Assembly (NCBI GenBank): GCA_905331475.1
Contig: CAJNYU010000059.1
Location: 1-64,000, forward strand
DNA: 64,000 bases
Source: Rotaria socialis
Lineage: Eukaryota > Rotifera > Eurotatoria > Philodinida > Philodinidae
Reading direction: 5' to 3'
Below the pieces are notes generated by a model. The model was not told the origin of the DNA, ran no database searches, and saw nothing but the letters and a program-made list of their open reading frames with translations. How positions within the stretch are numbered: the first letter of the stretch is position 1; the number at the start of each line of letters is the position of its first letter. The position numbers and the translations under genes are program-made. Below are positions 36,001 through 46,725 of the stretch, in pieces.

Positions 36001-37482
36001 AATTATTAAATGCTCGAAAGGATACCTTTTAGACTAATTGCGTTCTGTTGATTATAATTATCTTGTATTCCATGTACAGTAGAAAGTAGAAATCGATATG
36101 GTTCACTTTGATCAATTTTATTAACTGGTGTTAAACGTTTGCTTACATTTTTGGTCGTCGCTGATGCACCTGTAGCTATAATAAAATGGTTTTATTCAAA
36201 TTGGTTTTTCTTCAAAGATCTGAATTTTCTCATTAGGTTCCTCGGAGCAAAAATTTTTTTAATCGCATATGAATATATATGAAATAGAGTTCTTTCATTT
36301 TGCGAATTAGATTGTAAATAGCTCGCAAACCTTTTCAATTAAAATAGCAAGATTTCAAGCTAACGGGGCGACATAATTTCAGGTCACCAAGGACCTAAAA
36401 TCGCCTGTGATGTCACCATAATTTCAATAGACACTTCAATTCTTTTGTTAAATACTGATATTCTCCACATATATGTATATATATATATATCGTATTTTTT
36501 GCGGTCTATTAACACTCAGTTTCAACTAGTGCTTATTATGTATTGAAATACGAAACGTAACAACGCTATTGCCAGCAATTACATAATATATCGCAATGCA
36601 CAATAGGAAAAATGTGTTGAATCGAATCTTATTATAGTTTTTTTTAATATATACTTCTAAATATTATACTGGATATGAAGACATTGTTCTCGAAATTCCC
36701 ATTTTAAGATTGAAAGAAACTGATATTGAATAAAAGGTGTAAAGAGAAAATAGAAAATGTGACTGTTTAAAACACCTATTGAAAGACATTTTTGTTTGCT
36801 TATGATGATTTTTATTCGCTGCTTCAAACACAAACACAACCATGGGAAGGGTACAGTATCTTCTTTCATGTATCACAATTTATGTGTGAGTAGTTTCTCA
36901 TTCTCTTATCTACGAACTATTTTCTTAATTGTTATTCTGACAGATTAATTAAAAGTATATTCAATGAATATATTTAGAACACAGATCGAAGAAAATATTC
37001 TCTCGGCAATTAAGAAACTCAGTTTCTTTACAATTCACATTTTAACTACGTATGAGCTATTCTAAAAGCGTTCAGGCATAAATATAAAATGTTTGCTGAG
37101 CGTGAAAAAGTCTCAATTCAAAACTAGTATTTACAAAAGTACAAGGATTACAATCATAAGTATTCATTCACGATTACTTCGAAGAAGAAAAAAGTAATTT
37201 AGTATTTGAAATTCTTTCTCGTAGAGATTACAGTTTTCTCTAAAAATCAAATAATTTACATGGATGATCATATTCAGCTGTATGTTTTGAATTTTGCTGT
37301 CGATAACACGCCTCGCCATATTCACAAGTTTTTTTCTTTGTATTATTTTCATCAACCGATGATGGTATTGATTCTTTGACTGTAGTCGAAGTTGAAGAAG
37401 TTGAATCAATCTCTGTTTTGAATTTTTTTGTTTCAATATCTCCATTTAGTACTGAAGAAGCTGTCCGCTTGTTCGTCGTCAT
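33052..37482 (-). CDS. TDP1: Tyrosyl-DNA phosphodiesterase 1 with N-terminal PBZ zinc finger
   Basis: Twelve exons: 37260-37482, 36026-36175, 35862-35961, 35576-35800, 35348-35503, 34482-34560, 34361-34426, 34105-34287, 33821-33971, 33705-33750, 33198-33316, 33052-33128. They sum to 1575 nt (524 residues) with every junction in frame. The enzyme hydrolyses the phosphotyrosyl bond between stalled topoisomerase I and a DNA 3' end. Both HKD-type motifs are present: [19 protein letters not shown] with HTANLI, and SPHIKTYLR with [15 protein letters not shown]. Other family blocks are [23 protein letters not shown] and [14 protein letters not shown]. The N-terminus adds C53-x5-C59-x7-H67-x5-H73 inside [13 protein letters not shown], the pattern of PBZ poly(ADP-ribose)-binding fingers (APLF, CHFR). 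Human TDP1 has no such finger in my memory. Intron 1 (36176-37259) is the longest. Confidence 0.93.
34827..34848. repeat. (TA)n microsatellite in TDP1 intron
   Basis: AT dinucleotide run in the 787-bp intron 34561-35347. Confidence 0.7.
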
Positions 37483-37615
37483 TTTATGATAGAAACAGAG
37501 GAAAGAAAAGCAAGTCGCTATCTAAAAATTGTAATTTCACTGACAAAACAAAATCGAAAGTAAAAACTATTTTCTTTAATATAAAATACTACAACAATAA
37601 AAAAAATATTCAATA

Positions 37616-37908
37616 TTATTGTAAATAAAACAACAAAAGTAAAGATCGAATGGAATAAGTAAATTTTTGTGTCACTAAACTCATTTCATAAGTATGTTCA
37701 ACTGGACACCACATTTGTTGTAAATACCACAGACTTGTCAAAGCATACAGCAATAAAAGAATACTAGCAAATAGATGAAATATTGTAATTACACAATTAT
37801 TTCCAATTGATATTAAATCGAATCTTTGATAATAAAAGTTCTAATAGTCAAAACAAAAATTTAGTTTCATGAATATTGGACAATCTGTTTTACCTTTTCG
37901 ATATCCAT
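37616..37908 (-). CDS. Small predicted membrane protein (79 aa), two exons
   Basis: Not a recognised family. Exon 1 (37894-37908) encodes only MDIEK. A 53-bp intron (GTAAAA...TATTAG, 37841-37893) leads in frame into exon 2 (37616-37840), which stays open to TAA. Residues ~20-45 (ITIFHLFASILLLLYALTSLW) form one clear membrane span, followed by a tail containing MWCPVEHTYEM and a second weaker hydrophobic run (SLLLLFYLQ) at the very end. It ends 133 bp before the TDP1 start on the same strand, so the two could share a transcript, or this could be an upstream part of the TDP1 locus. It was found by reading splice sites, since exon 1 is too short to show as a frame. It may have further exons. Confidence 0.5.
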
Positions 37909-40900
37909 GAAATTATTCTTTTTACCTAGTTTGACACATGTAAATAAATTTCATATGAGAAAAGAATCACAGAACATAACGAAAAGAAATGAATAGTTGT
38001 CTACCTATAAGAAAAATACCATAAAGTTACATTTATTTTGAGTCATTAACAGCCGGAGCATAGATTCTCTTATGCAAAAAAAACGTGTTTACTTTTTCAT
38101 TTCTTCGATCAGAAAAAGAAATTATACAAACTCAATTTTCAAGTAAATCAGATTTACAATGATTTGCACAAGCTCAAGAATATCTTACAGTATAAACAAT
38201 TTAATTTTAGCCACGCGTAAAAATAATTAAACAATTTACAAGAATTTTATTTATTGAATTAGACAAAATTTATTTACTTAAGACATGTTTTTGCATCAAC
38301 TCTTTAGATCATATCCATGGCAATCAAAGGAAAGAAAAATTTTTATTTAAACAGTTTTACTAAACAAACTATGCTAGATGATTTAGTGCTTTTCATTAAC
38401 TCGTGTACTTTTTAAAAATTTTCTCCTACCGATAGAATTACACTTTATATCAGTCACACATTCTCGCTACCAGAACTTCTTTGTTTTTTAAATCGGAAGC
38501 AAAACTAACTAAGATCATCAGAATATGATAAGTACATGTCAGAAATTCGATAGCACTCGAAAGATATTAAAATAAGAAGAACAATAATATGCAGATGGTA
38601 ATGTTCTTAGACAGTAATAAATAATATATTATATGAACGCAACTATTTATATGTTAGATGTTCTATACACAGACTCTAATTATCCTTACACTATATAAAT
38701 TTATCCACAAACAAATTCTAAACTTCTAGGGAAAGAAAATTCTTTCTATGAACTATGTTGACTAAATAACTCAGAAGATCGTTGTCAATATATAGAACAA
38801 AAAAAAGAAGAATATGAGGAACAGACATTCATTTATATTGTAGATCAATTTTTTGTGAAGAGTATACTAGAAATGATAATTAATAGCGGGATCCATTCTA
38901 TTAAGAGAAAATGTCAGCGTATTCGATGTTTGTGCAGTCAACGTTCTTCTTTACTTAAGTAGCAGTCTAGTAATGTTTTTTTTTTCTATTTAAATATGGG
39001 TTCTTTCATTATTTTCTATTCTTTCTTTTATATGTAACAGAAAAAAGAATATACTTATCGAAGAAAATTAAAATGTTCTTTTATAAGTTATAATTCTACC
39101 GAATAAAATTCTATTCATAATGGCGCTAACAAGATTGCTTAAAGAAACTGCTTGTTTTGTACTCAACAAAATATATAACAAGTGTTATACTAAGTTTATT
39201 TTTTGTTGTTCTCTGTGTCAGTTCATTTCCAGGAGAAAATCCCACTATATATATTACGGTTATAACTTTCTACGAGGAAAATTCACAGCTTCTTCTATTG
39301 ATATTCAAAAGGTCATTATGAAGGATGATGAGAAAGAAGGTCGTATATATGCTTCTTAACATAGTTTGGTTGGTTCTATTGAAATCAAGTAAGAAATGAA
39401 TTTTGATAATATTAAAAAAATTTATTTTGTATCAGATCTTAATGAATTCTTCGATGAATTTCATTACTCCCTACTGCTATGATGAGTAAGATTTTGAAGT
39501 ATTACAAAATAAATATCAATCAAAACAAAATCGATGGAGAACCGCAATCTTAGAATATTATTATAGGTAATATTGAATTTCATTTCAACAAAATAAATCA
39601 ACATTTTTCAAGAGGAATGATTGAAACGACGACATTTTTTTCCAATAAGATATCTGGAACGTGATAACTGAAACTGATGCAATAATTATTAGTATCAAAT
39701 TGAACGAAGAAATAAAAATCACTGGCTAGCAGTCAGTGACTACTTGTAATTATTTAAATAGTAGATCGTAGCTAGTTGACTACGAAAACATTTTTTTTTT
39801 GGTCAGTCTTAATATCTCATTATTTTTCTCAAAGCTGCACTCTCACATTTTCTGCACAAACTTTCTTGGCTACATTTCTATAGAAATTTATCGAGCAAAG
39901 ATAAATAAAAGAACCTAACATTTGCCAAAAGGTCATTTCTCTATATAGAGAAGACACTTTCTCTCGGGGAGAGATGTTTGCATTGCAGTGAGCATTAACT
40001 GTTTACACCGTTTCCTTATTTTGAATAGGGTGATAGAAAACAAGAGCACTTAGAGGCACTTAATAATCTATTGATTTTTCTCTTATTACTTCTAGATATA
40101 ATTTAAAGATAAACGAATTGTTAAAAGTATATTTGTTAAATTTGATCAATTTATTTGTCTAGTTGTTATTCTTCAAATACTTATAGAAAAATATATAGGA
40201 TAGAGATTTTGCGGAAAAAGCCATGATGCATCTCTTTCGAAAAGGAAAACATCAGAGAATAAGACTCGAGGAAAGAAAATATTATTGTCAACATAAGAAT
40301 CATATCATTCGTTATGATTCATATAGTACGAATACACATATAGCTCTTGAGATTAAACAGCCTGTTCGATTTACATGTCAACATATACACAAACTTATGT
40401 CCTTATTTTATTGACGATACAATTTTATCTACGTTATCGTCTCTTTATTGTGACAAATTAGACAAACGTGTAAACCATAATACTAATACATCTTCTGATC
40501 ATTCGCTATTATTTATATCACATTTGGAAATATAATATAAATAGGGGTGGCACGTTAACTTTAAATTTTTAAAGTAAAGTTAAACTGCCACCCCTAAACA
40601 AATAGATTAAATATTAATTACATTTGTCTACCGGTTTCAAATGTCATTATACAATGATAATTATCTATGATGTAAATTTGAAATAAACTTACGTTTTTTG
40701 ATTTCTCATGAATCTGAAATTTGATATTGAATATTAGTTAAAGAATCATCTAAGCTTCATAAAAATAAATATTTTATTAAGATATTTTGCGTATATATGT
40801 ATATACACCTGTAATAAAATTATTATTGTGAGTTTATTAGTAAAATTAAGCAGAAGCAAATGCATGGAATCACAAAAAAAGAATTATTCGTATCAACTTA

Positions 40901-41032
40901 GAAGAAAGACAATCGTAACCAGAACCACAGTTTACAAAATAAATATATTGTCACGACTAAGAAATCAACTAACTAATGCAAAAGACTAGATATAAAAAGA
41001 ATATCTTGAACGAGATTAGGTTCATTGTTTGT
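37909..41032. other. Intergenic, no gene seen
   Basis: About 3.1 kb of AT-rich DNA. The 79-codon frame at 39120-39359 and those at 40223-40535 have no domain or splice support. The only structured feature is the short hairpin at 40543-40595. Confidence 0.4.
40543..40595. repeat. 53-bp hairpin with AGGGGTGGCA ends
   Basis: AGGGGTGGCA (40543-40552) and TGCCACCCCT (40586-40595) are perfect inverted ends, and the interior (GTTAACTTTAAA / TTTAAAGTAAAGTTAAAC) is also nearly self-complementary. It resembles two transposon termini joined with almost no interior. No clear target duplication. Confidence 0.6.
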
Positions 41033-42351
41033 TCACAGATCTTTCTTCGGTGGTTTATCTGATTCCTAAACGAAAATTGAAAAAAATCAATTACAAAATA
41101 AACAATTGAATATATAGAATATTCCAAACGTCTATCAAGGTAAACAACGGGAATCACTTCAGTTAAAAATGTGAATTGTCCATCATTTTATTTGGCTACT
41201 TTTACAATTTAGTTTCCTTATAATTTATTTATGCTCAAACTACAATGATACTTGCAAGTCTAAACTTAGTAAACTCTTGAAATATTAGATTAAATTTACT
41301 TTAAAATCATAGTATTGTTCTCAATGATTCCTTTTCATAGATATTCGTACATACATAGCTAGTACTAGAGAATTCGATAGCGATGCTCAATCCAATCTAT
41401 GTGGAACTCATTGAAAACAACCTTTTAAAATTCATATCTTAGACGAACATTTGTCTAGAAAGTAATCTAGGTTATCGGTTGAATGTGATTGCATCTAATT
41501 TTATTGAACCACACGTTTCATTCTTGTACAGATCTACAATTGATTGGACAAATATTTTGAAATAAAAAATTATATTTTTACTATCATTCTCATTTCCTGT
41601 GCATGTAGCTTAAATCTGACGTTCATTTGAATGAAGTTGTTTGTTCTGATATAGTTTTGGAGAATTCTGTATCGACACACTTACTTGGGCACCTTTCCCA
41701 TAATAAGGTCGATTATCAATTGTAACTTCTTTACAACGATCCTGTTTTACGAGAAAATCTTTTATTTCAAATGCTTGTGAACCATCTTTTAAAAGAAGTA
41801 AAATACGATTATCATCAATAACAAATCTAAAAAGAACAGAAAATTGAAGTTTTAAAAAATGATTTAAAGCACAATTAATTCACCGATTGACATCGTATAA
41901 AGCATTTTTTAAACCTGACCACCATATTTGAGTAATTTCTTCAGTTTCTCGTCGTGTTGGTGAACCCGAAACAGTAGCAAACATCATCAATGTTTGTCCT
42001 TTTTTTGATAGCTTCATAATATCTTCAGGTTCTTTACCAACTAAGTCTTCTGGTCGAATACCTGGTCGATTTTTACCACGAAGAAAATAGTCTTCTCGTT
42101 CATCTTCAGGTAAGACATCATCATCATTGTCCTAAACATGAATAAGCATACAAGAAGATGGAGAAAATATAATTTTATGAAGTAAATGTTACCTCCCATT
42201 CTGCATAAAGGCTGTCTGCATCTCTATCCGTGTAATCACGTGGATCTTTCTTGAAATGTGTTTTTTCTCTTTTAAATTCATCATCACCTTTTACATAATT
42301 CCATGTATAAAGTAAGGCAAAAACAATGACGAAAATATGAAAGGAATTCAT
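41033..42351 (-). CDS. MESD: MESD/Boca, ER chaperone for LDL-receptor-family proteins
   Basis: Exons: 42193-42351, 41884-42131, 41685-41826, 41033-41065; 582 nt, 193 residues, all junctions in frame. Residues 1-22 form a signal peptide (FHIFVIVFALLYTW core). Family blocks follow: KKDPRDYTDRDADSLYAEWE, GQTLMMFATVSGSPTRRETE, LYDVNRFVIDDNRILLLLKD, and FEIKDFLVKQDRCKEVTID. In flies and mammals this protein folds beta-propeller/EGF modules of LRP-type receptors in the ER (family knowledge). The last exon is only 33 nt and encodes ESDKPPKKDL, so the protein ends in a KDEL-like retrieval tetrapeptide, as expected (vertebrate MESD ends REDL). Without that exon the frame would read into the 619-bp intron and lose the retrieval signal. 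Vertebrate MESD is about 230 residues; this one is shorter mostly in its charged tail. Confidence 0.93.
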
Positions 42352-43674
42352 TGAGACTTTCTCTTCTCTGATGTTGTCAATAAAATCTACTACTGATCGT
42401 CCAAGGGCATATATTATATTTACACTTTTTTCCTACTATTAATTAAAGGCAGCAAAACATGCCACGCAACGTTATTCAATAGGACAGGAACATACTTAAT
42501 CGAAGAAAAGTTTTGTCCAATGAAAAACAAGTTTTGATAATATGAGAACGATAATTAATGCCATCTGGGGTTTTCAAATAAAAGCTCACAAATCAATATG
42601 AACACATGAAATTATTGTAATTAGATCAAATCAATAACTTCAAAACTATTCTCTGATCTATTATTATAAGCTTTGTATTTGTATACAGAATAGACATAAT
42701 ATGAAGATCAACGACACAACAGAAAAGAAAACTTCTTGCGACTGTGCTGTTCTTCTCGTCAGAAGGCTATCTTATGTCAAGAATGTATTCATCAATTCTG
42801 TTACTCGTTCTCCAAAAAAAAACAAAATACACTCAAGCCACCTCTATAAGACGCAGGACACTTTAGGGTTGAATTGATTTTTGGTTATTTAAAAGGTTGA
42901 CAATTAGTATATGGTAAAGTGATGGAATCATTTAACCAACTATATTATGTTCGCATTCCTATATAATAGCAAAAAAAAATAGCATCCACTTTCTATAGAT
43001 TATTAACACGTTCTTCAAAAACACCTATTTCGATAGTTGAAACATACTACTGAATTCTAGTCGATTTATGTGATTTTTAATTAAATAAATGTAAGTTTGA
43101 CATAATCATGAACAAAAATCTGAAGTCGCTATTAAATTATCTTACTGCCAATGTTGATTTGAATCCTTCTTATTTTTTGTTCTATGTTGAGAAAGTAAAG
43201 AGAGGATCTGCAATATTGTTGTGATTTTCATTTACTCTAAGTTGTCTTTAAGAATTTTGCAAAACAAAATCAATTTTTTAATAGAATCGATAATTGAAGT
43301 ATGAAATGCTTTTTTTTCTGAAGTAAATACATACATAAATATTTAACAAAATCATTATATTTTCTGTCGTCTACTGCTTTTACGTAAAAGGATGGCGAGA
43401 GATTCGATAACAAAGACAGATATCTAGATAATAAAAGAAAATAAGTTTTCTATTTATACTGTAATGTATTCTATATAAGTTATTCGTCTATTCTTTTTAT
43501 TTTTCATTTAAATATGAATATATATGGGAAGAATTTCAAGTCGAAACTACGTCATTCACAGAGGGGAAAATGCTTTTCAATTTATGGGATTTTGAAAATC
43601 CCAAAAATCCGCTTTTCCTCCTTTGACAAACTGTCTCTTCGTTTATATCATTTAATAGCGCACCAAATAAAACT
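42352..43674. other. Intergenic: MESD upstream region
   Basis: AT-rich, with a small palindrome TGGGATTTTGAAAATCCCA at about 43583-43601. The 71-codon frame at 43514-43729 overlaps the interrupted frame in another register and is not supported. Confidence 0.4.
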
Positions 43675-44082
43675 ATGCATCCTGAATCCTCCAATTCTAT
43701 GGCAAACTCAAGTATTTCACCGAGTCTAGAGCAAGATTCATATTTTCAATCATCGCCTATTCCAGCAGTAGCTGATAATTCACCTTATTAATCTTTCATT
43801 TGTACCGATTCACGAAATATCTCGAGTATAACAACACAACCAACTACACCTTCACTTGATTCAAAGAAACTGTATTCAATCGATCATACTCGTGTTGTAT
43901 CCTCGATGGTCTCACTTCATGCAATGTTACCTAATGGTAGTATATTCACTAAACTTAAAAATACGACTCATGGCTATAAAAGAAAAGATTCTCAATCAAC
44001 CAAATATCCACAAATGGCAGTAGCAATGCCAAAAATTACGCAACATGAAATCCATATTCTTCAAAGGTATTTAAATAAATAA
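43675..44082 (+). pseudogene. Interrupted Ser/Thr-rich reading frame
   Basis: A frame opening at ATG 43675 has coding-like composition (Ser/Thr/Pro/Asn-rich, A/T-ending codons) for 38 codons, meets an in-frame TAA at 43789-43791, then stays open in the same register for a further 96 codons to TAA at 44080-44082. The second part includes SITTQPTTPSLDSKKLYS and PKITQHEIHILQRY. A donor-like CAAAG/GTATTT at about 44065 suggests a lost or unseen downstream exon. I found no intron that removes the first stop while keeping frame. Most likely a decayed gene copy or fragment; a sequence error or unusual splicing is possible. No family recognised. Confidence 0.4.
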
Positions 44083-44733
44083 CAGAAAGAACATATATAT
44101 GAGCATAGATAAATCAAAACAAAAGAAAAAAAATGATGTATTAGTGCATTAATCTACACTATCGAAATAAAAACAACAGAAAAAAAATCGTGCTAAAGCA
44201 TAAACACACAAACAGGGATTAAGAAAAATCTTATGTAGTATAGACTTTCTAAGAAGCATTAGATACTTTCTTTTTTTCAAAATTCTCCTCTCTGCTCAAT
44301 TAATTTCTGTCTAGTATAAAGATTTTTGTCAACTGCAAATTAATGGGAATGTTGATGGGCATTCAGTCTATGTTAGATATATATATCAACGAATATATAT
44401 CCCTGAGTTAACTAAATGGTGAAAACGTAACAAGAACATAGGCACGTCATCCGTCGTATAATTGCTCTCATACGAAACAAGGTCATCAATAATTAACGTA
44501 GTTCTTCATCATTACTTTACAATTGGTCCATTCCATTTGTGTAAACATTGCTGTTCATCAATAGTGTGTGTGTGTGTGTGTGCGCGAGCGCTTAATATTA
44601 CGTAAAGAAAAAGAATAAACGAGAGTTTTTATCACCGGATAGATTAAAATTAAGGGAAAATGTATATTATTTATGAAGATTTTTCTTTTGCTTTGAAAGA
44701 CTTGCAGCAAGATTACACATAAAAAATAGTAAA
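44083..44733. other. Intergenic with (GT)n microsatellite
   Basis: AT-rich stretch containing a GT run followed by GCGCGAGCGC at about 44564-44591. No gene seen. Confidence 0.5.
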
Positions 44734-46725
44734 CTAAACATGTGTAGCATCTGCTTGAATTGGTTGAAATCCTCCTTTATAATTTCGTTGGGATGGACGA
44801 CAAGTAAAGAACCAAATTAATGTAACAACAAGAAGAATACATAATATTGTAATGCATACTAATGATAATGATATCCATTTTAATGTTTCATTTTTCAGTG
44901 CTATTCGACGTTGTTCATCGTTGATATTAGCTGTTGTATGAGAGCCAACTATTGTTGATGTTAAATCGATATTTTCGTCATAATCATATGCTATTTCATT
45001 TGGATCCATCGGTTTATTTACTTTAAGTGCTGATACATGTGAAATCTAAACAAACAAAACAACAATTGTTCATCTTACTATTAACTTGATATGCTCAATA
45101 GTCACTTCTGTATCTGTATTGGATGATTCAATATGTTCATGTTTAGGGTTTGTTTTTGATTGATAGTGAACAGGTGGATGCTTGTGAACATAAGTTGGTG
45201 ATTGATGAGGTGCTGCCATGGCTATATCATCCATAGGATCTAATGGTACTGTTGTACTAAGCATATTTTCATCCAAAGATAATATACTTTCATCAGTATT
45301 TGAATCTTTTTTTACTGGAAAACGAAAATTTCTGACCACATTACATTGACTTAATTGACAACGTTCTTGCTGATTCTCTGAACATGAATCTGTATAGGAT
45401 TGTTGAGCTTGTTTATTTAATAGCGCTAAAATAAAATCATAAATACAATCACAATATTCGGCTTGCGGCGGTGAAATAGCAATCGATGGATTTAATTTCT
45501 TTTGTTTTTGTATAAAGTGTGCTAATACACATCTCGATGATGGATATAATTGATCAAGAATAAGTTTTGATACATCGAAATGTACTAAATAATCTAAATG
45601 ATCTAATGAATGTTCAGATAGATAACGAGTGTTTTGGCCGAGAGTCAAATATCGAATGCGTGATACATGTTGAAATGTATTATCTAAAATTTTAGAGAAA
45701 AAAAAAGAAGTTTTTGTTTTCAAAAAATAAAAACAAAAAGAGTTCTCAAATTAAAAATACCTTTAATTGTTTCAGCATCAAGTTCAACTATTTCCAGACT
45801 GATTAAATATTGAAAACCATCAAATGTACGATTATCAAAGAAAAATTTTGGTCGAATTAAATGAAGTCCATGTAAATTTCTATAATTTACAAATGTTGAA
45901 GCATTCATTTTTCTTGCCTCATGTGCTTCAATAACCATTGAACGTACTGGATAAGGAGGAAATTCTTCACTTGCAACTGTTTCGACCATTTTAGTAAATT
46001 TAGCTGAACGAATTTTCCCATTAAAATTTTGTCTATATGTTTCATTACTTCGTGGTGTTGAGCCTAAACAAATTCGATTACTTTTCTTTTTCTTGTCTGA
46101 TAGAAAAAAAGAAGAAGAATGTTTTGTTGGTTTTACCTTCAATTGTTAGTTCACCAATGTTTGTATTATTAAATATTTCTTCAAATGAATAGGGTTCAAA
46201 TGAGGAAGCATGTACAAACATTTGATCAACTGTTAATTGACTTAATGCCATTGGTGAAAATGTTATTTTCCCATTCGATGTTAATTCTAATGTAAAAATT
46301 GTTCGATAATCAGAATTTTGACCAAATAATTGATAAAATGAATGTTCATCAAAATGTAATTGAAGAAAATTAGGAAACGATAAAATAACTTTAATTGCTA
46401 ATTTTCTGTCTCCTCGGTTTGATGATGTTATTCGAGAAAATAATTTCGATAAATCATTAAGAAACATTGAGCTTACATTAAATTCATGATCATAGAATAT
46501 TAAATGAAATGAATCAAATGTGCGACTATTTTCTTTTGCTTCATTTGTTAATTGAATATTTGTAAAAATTGAATTCTTATAATTATTACATATTAATTGT
46601 TCAATTTCACCATTGAATGATGAATGACACTCACATGACATATTTTCAAGAATATTGCATGATTTTGCTCTCACATATATTATGGAGATAACAATAAGAA
46701 CAATTGTATAGATTATCTGGGTCAT
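44734..46725 (-). CDS. Single-pass LRR-type surface protein
   Basis: Exons: 46137-46725, 45761-46063, 45079-45683, 44734-45045; 1809 nt, 602 residues, in frame throughout. Residues 1-20 form a signal peptide. A Cys-rich cap follows (CNILENMSCECHSS ... LICNNY), then a long region with loosely spaced LRR-like patterns (for example FDGFQYLISLEIVEL, NTFQHVSRIRYLTLG, HSLDHLDYLVHFDVS) and a second Cys cluster (CVLAHF, YCDCIYDF, CSENQQERCQLSQC) that looks like a C-terminal LRR cap. A membrane span lies at ~556-579 (WISLSLVCITILCILLVVTL) with a ~23-residue cytoplasmic tail. The topology matches adhesion or recognition LRR proteins such as the connectin/chaoptin type, but the repeats are too degenerate for me to name an ortholog. 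Confidence 0.75.

Noticed and set aside
39120-39359. 79-codon frame starting MALTRLLKETACF
   Set aside because: No homology I recognise, no splice context, Lys/Ile/Tyr/Cys composition as expected from random AT-rich DNA.
43675-43860. Intron of 59 bp (GTAGCT...CTCGAG) that would remove the in-frame stop
   Set aside because: Joining these sites shifts the downstream frame into an early stop, and the acceptor has no pyrimidine tract.
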